Shown: positions 48,068 through 60,025 of the stretch, in pieces | How the letters are laid out: each line of letters begins with the position of its first letter | How positions within the stretch are numbered: position 1 is the stretch's first letter | NCBI GenBank assembly: GCA_019009955.1 | Contig: CM032232.1 | Coordinates: 75,928,501 to 75,992,500, forward strand | DNA: 64,000 nt | Reading direction: 5' to 3' | Source of the DNA: Riptortus pedestris | Lineage: Eukaryota; Arthropoda; Insecta; Hemiptera; Alydidae | The notes under the pieces: generated by a model | What the model was told of the DNA's origin: nothing | Seen by the model: only the letters and a program-made list of their open reading frames with translations | The model's database searches: none | Program-made: the position numbers and the translations under genes

Positions 48068-48159
48068 CTGATGCCTCGTCGCAGGGGTGGCACTCGCATT
48101 GGAAGATCCACATTGGAGACCGCACCGAATGTTTTAATATCATGGCAGAGGTCCAGTTC
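48068..48159 (-). CDS. Candidate internal exon (weak)
   Basis: On the minus strand TTATTTCTTGCAG precedes an open 92-nt stretch encoding ELDLCHDIKTFGAVSNVDLP and MRVPPLRRGIR, followed by CAG/GTATCA, a possible donor. Base composition is more balanced than in the surroundings. The protein is not recognised and no neighbouring exon was identified, so the call rests only on splice-like borders and composition. Confidence 0.25.
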
Positions 48160-49245
48160 CTGCAAGAAATAAGCTCAAACTAGTTAGTTATAAGTAGTAT
48201 ATTGGTAACGCCTACGCCTCGAAATACATACCATAGTCATCCTTACTCATTTACAATGATCATATAATTGATATTTCTCCCTATAAGGTATTGGCTGATT
48301 AGAAAGGTTTGCTAGAGATGTATCGTAGATAAACCACATTCAACATATGGAGCAGGATGTCACCGATGTCAATTTATTATTTTATGAACTATATTATAAT
48401 TCCAGTCGATAAAGATACGTTAGGCAATGAGAAGTTAAATTCGGAGATTTAATGAATGAAAGAACAATAACCACCCTCATTAGAAGTAATACTATTTAAT
48501 TCTAGTGAGTCCATACATACGGCCTCTCAATAGCTGTCTTCTAGTCTTGTCATAGTGCTACAGTTGTCATTGCCCACGTGATGTTTAATATGAATTTCCT
48601 ATCGATATGTATTAACAGCTACAATTGAAGTAATAAACGAAGCCAGAAGTAATAAACACATTGACGACATGGTACTTCCATTTCAATAATACGCAGAACA
48701 AGCAGAATCCTTGTTTTATCTTCAGAACTCGTGTTTTGATTAGGTAGAAAAGGCTGGGCTGACAATAGATTAATGTGTTGAGGGAAATCTGAGGACACCC
48801 ACTTTGTTGGGATCTAGGGGGACCCAGCACGCAACCCATGACACATAATAAATGCATTTACTTTTATAATTAATTTTTCGTTTTATTTCATATAGTTTGA
48901 ATTAACCTGTTTCTCCTGGCATTCTTTTGGTCTTCTTCCAAAAGCATTCATTTTAATGAGCTAATTAAGAAGTGGACACTGAATTATTTCAGAATGATTT
49001 ACAGAATTAAAACACAGCTTGGACTTTCAAACTTCAGACATGGAACAAAAAAATGTCATAAATAAATGAACGAAAATATTTTGTAAGGGGATTCAGACAA
49101 GCTACTAATAACGTTGTTGCTACCACTGATGACCTGGAGCTTGCTGATGTAAAGATCTTGTGCACGCGAGGTTCAGAATGTTAACATCTCCTGAGAAAGC
49201 TACTTTTGGATTTAAGAAAAGTATTGCAGCATAGAGTATTCTGTA

Positions 49246-50640
49246 GTGAATAGAAGCATTCCTGCTACAATTATTATTTCAAAGGGTTCTTCATGCCTTG
49301 ACCAGCACAGCAGTTCTCTTTTCTTTTGTGAGATCCCACGTTTTACTGTCATACATGATCACAGTCATCGAAATCACCTTTTTGTATATTCTCAGTTTCG
49401 CTTGCCGAGAGTGGTTCATAAGCTTTCTGTAAGGCATAGGTGCATCTGGTACCTGTAACTATTCTAGACCTAATGTAAACTCCTATGTTATTCCTTTTTG
49501 TTACCATTTCTTCTAGGAACTTAAGTCACGCAAAAGTAAGAAACTTGTACTCCCCAAACAACGTAATTCCCTCCCGCTTTCCTATACGATCTCACGTACT
49601 TCGTGTTATCCTTAAGAATGGTAAAGCTTTTTACTCTCGTCACACAAATTCTTTTGTAGCTTCAGCCAATCCCGCAATGGCTCTTATAGTAATTATGTCA
49701 TATAAGCATGTTACTACCAGAATTAGTTTGTATTGCTTGGATTGCTACATCAAGGACTATGCCAAACACAACAGGTGATATTGATTGGTCCTATCTATGC
49801 TATAGAACTCTACTAACCTCAAAGCTTTCTGAGAAGCCCAAAGAGGTTTTAACTTTACAGAAAGTTCTTTCCAATGTCATCCTCATCAATCTGAAAAGCT
49901 TGCTTCACATTCTCAGGGACTACTTGCCTCTTTCAACACGGAATATGCCTTTAGGAACTAAATAAAGAGAAGGTGCAGGTCAGCATTATCAAACTGTTTA
50001 GATTTCCTTAGTCTGTCTGGCGTCTAGATTTTATATTTCTTTGAAGTATTTCGCTTACCTACCGTTGATTTGGGCGCTCTCAATGAGAAAGTTCTCTTGC
50101 TGGTTATGAAAAAATCCTAGTCCTTACCATTCCGTATACTTGTAGTACTTACGGGTCTCAAAATTGCATCTCTATTTCCAGAAGTTTCTTAGATTTAGAA
50201 GTTCTGTGAGAACAGATTCAGCCAACATAATTTTTGCGTTTCCCCGCTTTCTTACTATATGTAATATTTATTATATATCTTCATGTAATAAGCTATTTAC
50301 GTAAGCGTGGTTTTATAGAGCATCTTGTGCCACGCCTCATTCTTTTCATAAGTACCATCACACTTTTTCGAGCTAATGAAGTGTTCATTTCCATTATGTT
50401 CCTTTTTTCAGTACTTCACATAGTACCTTGTAGGCTGTATCTCATAGCCCCTCTCCATTTTCTTCTTAACGCTATTCTTTCATAAACATTGTAATCATGA
50501 TCCTTATGCCTCTACCCAATAATACGTCTTTAGGTGACTTCTTTTCGTATCTGATTATTGAAATCATTGCTAGCTTAGCATTGTACTTTGGTATTTTATC
50601 CCCTTGGCCAATCAGACATCAAAGGAGTCCTCCTCTAAAT
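49246..50640 (-). pseudogene. RTE-like non-LTR retrotransposon remnant (reverse transcriptase)
   Basis: On the minus strand, with several frameshifts and stops, the pieces follow the order of an RTE-type RT. They are DTAYKVLCEVLKK (around 50405-50450, usually NTAYKVLSNIL), then the degraded YADD region (YDIITIRAIAGLAEATKEFV), then KDNTKYVRSYRK (usual DKTKYM). Next come FGEYKFLTF, then TKRNNIG..IRSRI, CTYALQK, HSRQAKLRIYKKVIS and YDSKTWDLTKE. This is a familiar arrangement in arthropod elements (GNRCYxALQK..., YGSETWTLTKE). The catalytic YADD appears lost and the frame is broken many times, so the copy is inactive. The endonuclease part is missing. Confidence 0.8.
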
Positions 50641-51604
50641 CAGTCATAAAAAAGAGGTAACTCAGTATTGCAGTCCTGTTCATTAAATTTGATGTAATTA
50701 AGCGTTATAATTATACTTCTTTATTAGAATAAACTTTCTGTGATGTACAAGCATGACTTTATTACTTGAATAGTTTTTATTTATTTAATGAGCTCCGCTA
50801 CATCGGTGATTTCCCCTTTCAACAGTCTCAATTGGATAATAAAAATACCCATGAGTACAATACAGATAACCTAAAAAAAAACAAAATGGGCCATAACAAA
50901 CGATCATCTACGCCCCTTAACGCGTTTATTAGTGGTATAAAACCTAATTAAACTAAACAAACACCAGTCCAGGATGGCTTTCTTGTTTCTCTTTGATGGT
51001 TGTAGTCCAGCTATCACCCGAGCCTGTTATACCTTCAGGCATGGCCCTCATATTTAGGAGAACACACCAATTAAAATGATGACAAAGAGTTAAAGTAGTA
51101 AACTGAATAGCCATATGCACAACCTTATTTGATATATGCACATTTATATAAGTTTATAAAATCCTTGAGGAATGATTTCTGATAGATGAGTAAAATTAAA
51201 CAAGAAATGTTAAGAAATTAATATTTATATTATGTAGTCTTAATTAATACAACTAATTAAATAATAATAAATTACAGCTTGAATGACTTTACTATAATTT
51301 CTTCTTAAATTCTCTCATACATAAATCTCCCCCCCCCCCCAAAAAAAAAAAACTTTTTTAGCGTATTTTTTTGTTGTTTTTTGTTAATTTGTAATGTTAA
51401 ACTTGCTTATCTTTCAACGCTTTTAGTTAACAAATAAACTATAATCATGCAAATAAAACTATTTATTTCGGAACCCACCATGTAAGGTATACTGAATATA
51501 CTTAAAGTAAAGAATTTCTTTTTTTAAATTAATAAAGCATTCATTGGTAAAACATTACAAAACCTGTATTGGTCAACGCACTTAGTAAGAGGACATTGGA
51601 TCTG

Positions 51605-53055
51605 AAGGGGGGATAGCCTGATTAAAATGTATGTGGTTCTTGCAACCACTAAACAGAGCTACAGACTTGATAAAGTACAGAGCACAAGGCATCACACTTC
51701 AGTTATAATGTAGTGACTCAGTCCGTAAGAAGCTAGCGGACCTAAAGCAGAACTCAGGGTACGGGGATTGCCTGATAAAGGATTAAACTAAACACTTGAT
51801 GATTGATAAAGTAGTTAGTACAGAGCACAAGGCGTCACATTCAGATCACTCTTTAGTAGATCAATGTAGTGACTCAGTCCGTAAGAAGGTAGCGGACTTG
51901 AACAGAGGGAGTGGGGATAGCCTGATAAAGGATTAAGCAATACTTGCAGCTACTAAACACTTGGTAATTGATAAAGTAGTTAGTACAGAGCACAGGCGTC
52001 ACATTCAGATCACTCTTTAGTAGATCAATGTAGTGACTCAGTCCGTAAGAAGGTAGCGGACTTGAACAGAGGGAGTGGGGATAGCCTGATAAAGGATTAA
52101 GCAATACTTGCAGCTACTAAACACTTGATGATTGATAAAGTAGTTAGTACAGAGCACAGGCGTCACTCTTTAGTAGATCAATCTAGTGAGTCAGTCCGTA
52201 AGAAGGTAGCGGACTTGAACAGAGGGAGTGGAGATAGCCTGATAAAGGATTAAGCAATACTTGCAGCTACTAAACACTTGATGATTGATAAAGTAGTTAG
52301 TACAGAGCACAAGGCATCACATTCAGATCAATGTAGGTACTCTGTCCGTAAGAAGGTAGCGGACTTGAAGCAGAACACAGGGAGTGGGGATAGCCTGATA
52401 AAGGATTAAGCCATACTTGCAGCCACTAAACACTTGATGATTGATAAAGTAGTTAGTACAGAGCACAAGGCATCACATTCAGATCAATGTAGGTACTCTG
52501 TCCGTAAGAAGGTAGCGGACTTGAACAGAGGGAGTGGAGATAGCCTGATAAAGGATTAAGCAATACTTGCAGCCACTAAACACTTGATGATTGATAAAGT
52601 AGTTAGTACAGAGCACAAGGCATCACATTCAGATCAATGTCAATGTAGTGTACTGTCCGTAAGAAGGTAGCGGACTTGAAGCAGAACAGGGAGTGGGGAT
52701 AGCCTGATAAAGGATTAAGCCATACTTGCAGCCACTAAACACTTGATGATTGATATTCAGATCAATGTAGGTACTCTTGAACAGTGGAGATAGCCTGATA
52801 AAGGATTAAGCAATACTTGCAGCCACTAAACACTTGATGATTGATAAAGTAGTTAGTACAGAGCACAAGGCATCACTCTTTAGTAGATCAATGTAGTGAG
52901 TGAGTCCGTAAGAAGGTAGCGGACTTGAACAGAGGGAGTGGGGATAGCCTGATTAAAATGTAAGCGATCCTAGCAGCCACTACACTACTTAGCCGCCGAC
53001 TTGATGATTGATAAAATAATTAGTTTAGAGCCAGCCACTGTTTAGTAATGAGACG
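51605..53055. repeat. ~154-bp satellite-like tandem array, 9-10 units
   Basis: Units are marked by GATAGCCTGATAAAGGATTA at about 51612, 51766, 51916, 52080, 52233, 52389, 52539, 52698, 52789 and 52943. Each unit also has ACTTGCAGCCACTAAACACT, AAGTAGTTAGTACAGAGCAC, a variable ATCACATTCAGATCAATGTA part and GTCCGTAAGAAGGTAGCGG. Unit length is 150-164 bp, with one deleted unit of 91 bp. Two subtypes alternate (with or without CTCTTTAGTAGATCAATG), implying higher-order duplication. First and last units are the most diverged. No gene is present; the open frame 51874-52104 is repeat-derived. Confidence 0.95.
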
Positions 53056-53856
53056 GTTCCTTTTCAGTAGGGCTTTTCACTTATCTCTTTTCTTTTCTAC
53101 TTAGTTTTAGTGCTCCTCTTCACCGCTTCAAAGTGGTGTCGCTTAAGTATTCCCCACTTATGTTGAATATGCTAATTATTTGCGCTAATGAATAAATACA
53201 AATGGAGGAAGCTCCTCTATTTGTAGCCGAGTTGGTAATTTTTTTTCGGTCTACTTTCAGGAAGTTAATGGGGAAAGCGGGGTTATGCACTTTCATCTGG
53301 GTGTTCCGAAGACAGAAGCTGTATCTCATTCTATTTTTAAATTGTGGATACTATTTCTTCACCTATTAAGCTTTTAAGGGTATTTATTCGTCTTTATGTA
53401 TACCTAGTTGCATGCGCACATTATAAATATTAACGATTGCAATTAGCTACCACTATTCTTAAATATTTCTCTGAAAACATAAATAAGTGATATTTACTAT
53501 TAACAAAATATAGACGTAAAAAACGCAAACTGACGATAAAGTATAATGAACAATAGCTGCACTGATCTAGTCTATGGATAGGGACCTATAAATAACAATT
53601 AACATAAAACATGAAGAAATAATTTAATGAAAGAATCATCATAGAAGATTTAAATGCGTTCGTACCAAGTCACACAGGTTATAGGCTTGGAAAACGAAGA
53701 CAATTCATAGTGGAGACCTCATGAATTCCATATACTCTTTTAAATTAAATAAACAAAATGTTTTGATACACTGCATTTAACATGATTTAATTTGAAAGTT
53801 ACGTACCTTATTTCCATTCCAATGCAGTGGATTAAGCTGTCGTGAATGTTAATGTC

Positions 53857-54120
53857 TACTATTGTCATACTTATCGGTGGAGACCTTCGTCACTGGGTGA
53901 TGGTTGAGTACCGCTGGGAAGCGCTTTCGATGCGATGGCATCATCTTCAAGCCTGTCAATAGTAGTACTGAGTTGGTTGTCCGTCACCCCCACTGACTGA
54001 CCAACTCAGTACTACTATTAACAGGCTTGAAGATGATGCCATCGCATCGAAAGCGCTTGCCAGCTGTACTCAACCATCAGCCAGTGACGACGGTCTCCAC
54101 CGAGAGGTATGACAATAGTA
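53857..54120. repeat. Long palindrome: 121-bp arms, 22-bp spacer
   Basis: The left arm 53857-53977 (starts TACTATTGTCATAC, ends TAGTACTGAGTTGGT) and right arm 54000-54120 are reverse complements with roughly eight mismatches in 121 bp. The spacer is 53978-53999. Each arm contains CTTGAAGATGATGCC followed by CATCGAAAGCGCTTGCC (54026-54060 on plus, and 53924-53951 on minus), a hairpin whose 3' side has GAAAGCGCT as at 27210. A transcript of the region would fold into a long near-perfect hairpin. It looks like a recent fold-back element or two terminal repeats fused head to head. Confidence 0.92.
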
Positions 54121-54980
54121 TCATTTATATTGGCGGTTCTAACCCTTTATTGGAATTATCAGTTAATCTCTAGATTTTTTGATTAACAAAAATGTACCTA
54201 TATAAATTTTTGTATCTCTAAAAGGTATGGAGATACTTCATGGTATGGAGCAATATTTATTTCCGTCTAAACAACATCACTTTTAGTTGATGTTGATTAA
54301 AAAGAGATGTGTACCACTAGACAGTGCTAAAGTCCTAGTTATGAAATTTCAACATTCTAAGGTACGTCGTATTTTTCTTATGCGAGATTCGTACATAGGT
54401 TACGCCCAAACTAGTCAAAATGAGTTCTGGAAAACCCGGATAATTCCGTTGAAATCTGTAAACCAAATATTTTCCTGATTATAATTCTTCCTTTTCTCAG
54501 TACAAGGAAGTGAAAATGTAGGAATGATACAAAAATGACAATCTCACATTCACTTTCCTCATATGAAAATACCGCTGTATATACACAATTTATTTTGATT
54601 TTCCCATATTTACTTACAGGAATTTTTCTTTGACTGATAACCAACTAAACTTTTTTTTGAGGTGAGAAACAAATGATCTAGATCGTTGATGAAAGAAAAT
54701 TGAAAAGAGTAGTAAATAAAGGGTAAATGTGTCATTACTCCAATATATCCGTTATTATGTTTGTTTTAAAAATCTTACATGTATGACCAATCATTTTCTT
54801 CATAAATTTTATCATATCTCGATTATATACTGTGGTAAATCAATTTTTTTGGTCAATGTTCGGTATATATACTTTCAAGATTATTTCGTGCGATTTGAGT
54901 TTATTATGAGACAAATCACCTTTAAATTTCAAGTCTTGTAAACATGAGGTAATACCTAAGGAAGAAAAAGATTATCTGCT

Positions 54981-55012
54981 CATGGGAAATCTGCTTAGTT
55001 TACGCAGTGATA
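54981..55012 (-). repeat. Isolated family A left end
   Basis: CATGGGAAATCTGCTTAG followed by TTTACGCAGTGA is the reversed left end of family A, without the outermost CCTGCGTGACGGAC. No interior is recognised next to it. Confidence 0.6.
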
Positions 55013-55228
55013 GGTTTTATATTCCTCATAGCTTATAAATAAAGAAACTTAAAGCAAAATACAAAAGATTGTCTAAGGGAAAGGAAATATAGGAGTAATT
55101 CTTCAAATGCGCAGACGGAGGCGTCGTCGCAATCTCCCAGATGACCAGCCGTTTTCTAAATGAGTATTTATAATCGATCACGTAATTATTGTTTGAAATA
55201 TTTCTTGTGGATGATTAAATGTGAAGCA

Positions 55229-55390
55229 CCACTCGAGGAAAGGAAAGAGCGCACGGACCGTCCGGCCCCAGGAAATGAGTCTGAGAAAGGATTCATCAAG
55301 TATTTCAATAGTGGAGATGAGTTTGTTCCTTGGGAGTCTTCATCAGCTCTCTTCCCTCAGCCAGCAGTAACAATAAGAACTAGCGGTTAG
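55229..55390 (+). CDS. Candidate terminal exon (weak)
   Basis: A plus-strand open stretch encodes a hydrophilic segment with EERKERTDRPAPGNESEKGF and FVPWESSSALFPQPAVTIRT, ending SG and a TAG at 55388-55390. Base composition is coding-like compared with its AT-rich flanks. No acceptor site, upstream exon or known family was identified, so it may equally be a fragment of a mobile element. Confidence 0.22.
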   Translation, partial: PLEERKERTDRPAPGNESEKGFIKYFNSGDEFVPWESSSALFPQPAVTIRTSG

Positions 55391-55495
55391 TTGTCAAATA
55401 CAAGTAGTAAGTTAACTCTGAATTTCTATAATATTTACTATGTATGATAATATAATAATAGAGAGAATAATTCTTATACGTAATATAATTAATGC

Positions 55496-55640
55496 CAGTG
55501 GGTTCAGGTTAGTCATGTGAGTTAAGGCGTTAACAACACGAGAGTTGTGAGTTCGATTTTCACATGGTCCGTAGTTAATTATTTATTGACGAACTCATTA
55601 AATAAAATCCTTAGACCCTACCTAGCTAGAAAAGTATCTG
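55496..55640 (+). repeat. SINE copy truncated in the body and joined to a retroelement piece
   Basis: The 5' end GGTTCAGGTTAGTCATGTGA, the A-box-like GTTAAGGCGTTAAC, the B-box-like GTGAGTTCGATTTTC and the body ATTGACGAACTCATTAAATA are good. Similarity stops in CTAGCTAGAAAAG at about 55630, where retroelement-derived coding sequence begins. Confidence 0.8.
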
Positions 55641-55924
55641 AAAAAGCGATGTCTAGAAAAGCGATGGTAACCGACCATACTGTGCATCATAACAAACGGA
55701 TTATTGTCATTATGGACAGGATCAATAAGACTGCTGATATTATTGTTACCCCAGTACCCAACTATGAGAACATTCGTAAGTCCTATGCCAATAAATTAGG
55801 AAAAAGCCAAGAAGAAGCAATTGAGCTTAAAGATATGTATATACAAAACTGCCATAATTACTGCTATTATCTAAATACAAATGGACTCGTGTCTAAAGCT
55901 ACAATAATTGGCACCACAAATTAA
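55640..55924 (+). pseudogene. LINE-associated C-terminal domain remnant
   Basis: The frame ending at the TAA 55922-55924 contains VTDHTVHHNKRIIVIMDRIN, then KTADIIVTPVPNYENIRKSY and NTNGLVSKATI. This corresponds to the segment seen at the C-terminus of many invertebrate LINE proteins (TDRTIxxNKPDIVLIDR, KTATIIDIAIPNDxN, IPIVISxxGVIPKSL). Substitutions at conserved positions (VHHNKRIIV for NKPDIV, VTPVP for IDIAIP) and the missing upstream RT suggest an old truncated copy. The open frame reads through from the SINE upstream without being a real fusion protein. Confidence 0.6.
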
Positions 55925-56119
55925 ATCTGCCAATAGAAAGCCAATAGAAATTATAAAAAAAGCACAGCGAGGGACACATCATTCTACTGAAAAAATTTTT
56001 TAATTTCATTTATATCAGAACTACAAACTTTTGTTTTTCTACAGTTGTGGAGTTTAACCCAGTTTTTTGATAACTGACCTCCCCATAATAATTAATATCA
56101 ACAAGCAAATGAACTAATA

Positions 56120-56183
56120 CACACACACACAGACTCACACACACACACACACACACACACAAACAAACACACACACATACACA

Positions 56184-56233
<50 letters not shown>

Positions 56234-56237
56234 TATG
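56120..56237. repeat. Compound (AC)n(AT)n microsatellite
   Basis: An AC tract with interruptions (56120-56187) passes into an AT tract (to about 56228) and ATATATGTATATATG. It is the second AC-then-AT locus besides 44218. Confidence 0.95.
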
Positions 56238-57709
56238 TATATATGCAATGAAAGATCTTTAGGATCTTTTTTCGCCCTCAAATGGGATTTGCGATTATAA
56301 TTAATAATTAGAGTGTTACCAACTAGACGTTCAATCCCCGTTAATCAGGAAGAAATTGGAAGGCATACATTTGAAAAGTCATAAAACGAGAGGAGAAGTG
56401 CTATCGCACACGATAAGGATTGTATGACGAATTTTATTAAAATACCTCCTAATAATAATCGAGAATAAAAAGCACATGAATGCCGAATTTTGTGAATTTA
56501 CAACGCTATAGACCTGCTGACAGGTTTGCACTGTGGTGAGGCTCTAAGGGTACTTATAATGAACAATGGATCCTAGAAACTATTTATCGAAATATTTACT
56601 CCCTTTTATCTACATTTTACTTTAAAATCATAACCACTCATGTTATCCAATCTACGCTATATAGGAAAATAAATATTAACTGGGTTGTGGCGTAACATTT
56701 TCCTGCACTAATTTGTTTCGTAACTCCTTTCAACCACCCACGCCAGATATGATATTTTATAAAAATGACCGTTTTTATATTTGAAAAACCGGTCATAGTT
56801 TATCATAGAATTTCTGTAAAATCTTGAAGCATATACCTAGTACTTCAAGCAAGACGGTTCTAATAATAATAATTTAAGTCATTTTCAATTTCTGGCATCT
56901 TAAAAGCATTCCTTGAGGGATTATTGATACGATTGATTTTGTAGATACATTTCTTCAAATGTCTCTAGATCTTACAAAGGAGAACACAAGAATGAGCTCC
57001 ATTCAATTGTATATGTGTAGTTCTATGTTAAAGCTCCATTGGTTTTTTTTTGGAACCACACTCGATATTTAAGTTTTTCGAGTAAAACTGCGTATCATGT
57101 TCTTTTTTTGACTGATTGGCCTAATCAAGAGTAGATCAATAGTTATGTTGGTTTTGAAGGGGCGGGGGGTGTCCATTAAAAAAATCCCGTATCGTTTAAA
57201 ATCATTATTTTAACCTTACTCAGGCAATTTTCACTTGAAGCAACAGCACCTGTAATCACCTCGTGCACATTTTAAATTTATGTCTTGTTAATATAAAGAT
57301 CTTATTACTGGGGATATACAAAATAAAATGTGAGATAACATTATCAGTGCGGGAAATCTACTTACTACATGCCATCTGCGTGGTGGAGTTTATTTGTTTT
57401 ATTTTCATAAGAACATGGAATTTTCAAATAATATTTGGGTAAGTAACTTAATATTGCTATTTTTTTATATTAGAAGAAAAAAATGACCCCGATTGTCTCA
57501 CATTCGATTCTAACCCTCTTCCCCACTACATTGGATATTTAGTATTTCAGACATTTAGTTCCATAAGCCAACCTCACCAAATTGAGGCTGAGAGGAGAAA
57601 TTTGTATCCATTTTCTTAGACTAAATGATGGTTATTCTTAGTGAGATGTGAAAGCCTTCTGACATCATTTGTATCATTGCAGGAGCATACAGTTCTTTGC
57701 TTTGATCTT

Positions 57710-57711
<2 letters not shown>
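56238..57711. other. Non-coding stretch
   Basis: No gene was found. Possible very worn family A pieces occur at 57140-57180 (GAAGGGGCGGGGGGTG) and 57350-57390 (GTGCGGGAAATCTACTTACT), but both are too short to be certain. Confidence 0.35.

Positions 57712-57742
<31 letters not shown>
57712..57742. repeat. A31 homopolymer
   Basis: An uninterrupted run of 31 adenines (T31 on the minus strand). It may be the poly-A tail of a retroposed sequence ending at 57711, but the preceding sequence is not recognised. Confidence 0.95.
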
Positions 57743-57746
<4 letters not shown>

Positions 57747-58999
57747 ACTCATTTTTCTTTCTTTCTTTGTTAAGCAATATGAGTCGTTTTATGATTATAG
57801 CCCGACTTGAGCAACCTAACTTTAAAACAAACAAAACCGCAATTTAAAAACTTTTACGTTCTTAATAATGGTCTCGTGACCATCAAGTGACATTAAAGTA
57901 GTTAAATGCGCTTTTAGCTTTTTACTTTCTGGGGCCTAATCGTTGAGAGAGAATCTTCCGGTTTCAATCACATCCACAAATTTGCTAATTTCAGCGATTA
58001 GGTATTTGTTTTTAAAATTCCTTTCCAAACTCCCAATAATTTTTTATGCCTTGCCCTTCCAATTTCCGATTTTGTATATAGTAAGAACTGTACAAACAGG
58101 GAGCATGGGTTTATTGCTAAGAACATAGTAAATAAACACCAGAGACTGTAAAATATACAATGAAATCTGCAAATCGAGGTTGACCACCCGATCAATAATT
58201 GAGGTAGACCAATAGTCGGCATTAATTTGGAAAAGTGTGCGATATAACGTAAGCTAATGTAACGTTTAAATCGTTAACGTTCTAAAACTATTGTTGTTTT
58301 AGTTTCTAAATACAAAAAGAAGCTATTAATACAATAATCCAAAAACTACGAAAGGGCGTCTTCATATAGCTTTTTGAATTTGATACAGATCTGTGAATTA
58401 GAATTAGATTAACAAATGCAATACTTGTATAATATGGTACATTTAATATAGACAAATCTACTATGACAAAGTTGGTTTATTGGATAGCTAAACAAAAAAG
58501 AAATGTAAAAAAAAAAAATACAAATAAAGTTGTTTCTAAATATATTTTGGTGGATAACCAACGATGCATATTCACACAACCTGTCCAATTTTATTTGGGA
58601 AGTGTTTGGAACTTGCATAGCACTTGAGTGTCTTACTTTTTTTATAGTGAGAGCCGAATAATAGCGCCTTAATCGAACAATTCGTCATCAAGCTAATCTG
58701 CCGTAAATAATGGACTCTACAGGAACTGGAATGAGCAATAGCCACTAGGAATCAGCGAATGAATAGTTCCACAGTTACGCTAGCACCACATCAATGGACG
58801 CCTCTTCAACTGATGAATGTAAATTGTAATCTAGGGCTGTAATGAAAAGAGCCAAGGCCTGCCACACAGTTTTGGTGGTAAAGTCGCGTGATCAGCTTGA
58901 CAAATTGCCTGCCATATGTGGTGGCTTTCATGAACAAAGATAGCAAATAGCAATTATGCATACAATGCAGCGTATGCACCAGGTCAGTGGATATAAGTC
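57743..58999. other. Non-coding stretch
   Basis: AT-rich DNA without recognisable genes, RNA genes or family repeats. Short open frames here lack domains and start context. Confidence 0.4.
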
Positions 59000-59039
59000 C
59001 AACTACAAAGATATGTCCACACTTAAATCACCTTAATAG

Positions 59040-59112
59040 AGCTTCTCTTATATCTAGAACTGATCAGTCGAAATCTGGGATCATAATATAGCGTTAACCA
59101 CTGCATGGCAGC
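59040..59112 (-). repeat. tRNA-like sequence, possible second SINE family
   Basis: On the minus strand GCCATGCAGTGGTTAACGCT resembles an A-box (TRGCNNAGTGG) and, about 30 bp further, GATTTCGACTG resembles a B-box (GGTTCGANTCC). Cloverleaf arms are not complete, so a functional tRNA is excluded. A tRNA-derived SINE head or tRNA pseudogene is possible. Confidence 0.3.
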
Positions 59113-60025
59113 CCCAAAAACTTGCTCCTGATTCCGTTCGATATCCTGTTGTAAATTACGTACGTAGTTATTTTTAATGAGAGTGTTACACTATTTCTTG
59201 TTTACTCCTCCAACAGTGCTCACTAGTGTCACGGTGCTTTTAGTGTAGTCGTAGTTCAGTGAGAAAATCCGTCAGACGATGGACTTTGTGTCTTCTCAAT
59301 CCGGTCCACCAGCCATTTGGCAACTAATCCGTTGGTTATAATAAGGCCAGCCAGTGTACTGGAGACAACTCATCAAGGCCTTGGTTAAAAGGAGGTCGTA
59401 GGTAGAGTTGATCACTCAATACGTAAAACCCCTTTTCAGGAAAGCCACTTGAGGGCGCTAATGATCTCAATGGCATACAATGCAAACCAAAAAAAAAAAA
59501 ACAACCATTTTTATTGTCTACCATTTTTAATTGTAACCTCAGGAATGTTTGATTTTCAGATTTCAAGGGAACTTTCCTTTGTGACGCGATCTGAAACCAT
59601 TTTGAGTAGGGTCAGCGTGACGTAAGAAAGTATGTACCTAACGCAAACACGGCTTGTTGAAGAATGTTGGAATTTCTTAATTTTGGATTATTGTAATGTT
59701 TAATTGTGCCCCTCCTTTATTTATTGAAAACGACTAAGGAGAAAGGGAGTGGGGTTAGGAAAAAGCTACACAAAACTTGTAAACTTGTTTTGTTTATCTA
59801 GAAATTGTCTATAAATTATAAGACATTTTTCGATCAGATTTATTTCAACACATCGTAAAATTCAATCAATTGAAATGCAGCCAAATAGTTTGTTTATTTT
59901 ATTTAAAGGTAGTCATGTCTCAGTTGAGTTATGAAATAATTTTAAATTGAATATTTCGATTCTTATTTGGGTTTCAAGAGAGTTTAATTTTTATCAGACA
60001 TTAAAGGAAAGCAGCGAATTATAAA

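Noticed and set aside
51874..52104. Open frame in the satellite-like array with an internally repeated peptide
   Set aside because: The peptide repeat simply mirrors the DNA repeat, and the frame is not kept across other units.
55547..55924. 125-codon open frame as a genuine fusion protein
   Set aside because: The first third is SINE sequence read by chance, and the rest is a decayed retroelement fragment.
59040..59112. tRNA-like sequence considered as a functional tRNA gene
   Set aside because: Acceptor and T arms do not pair and the B-box is degenerate.
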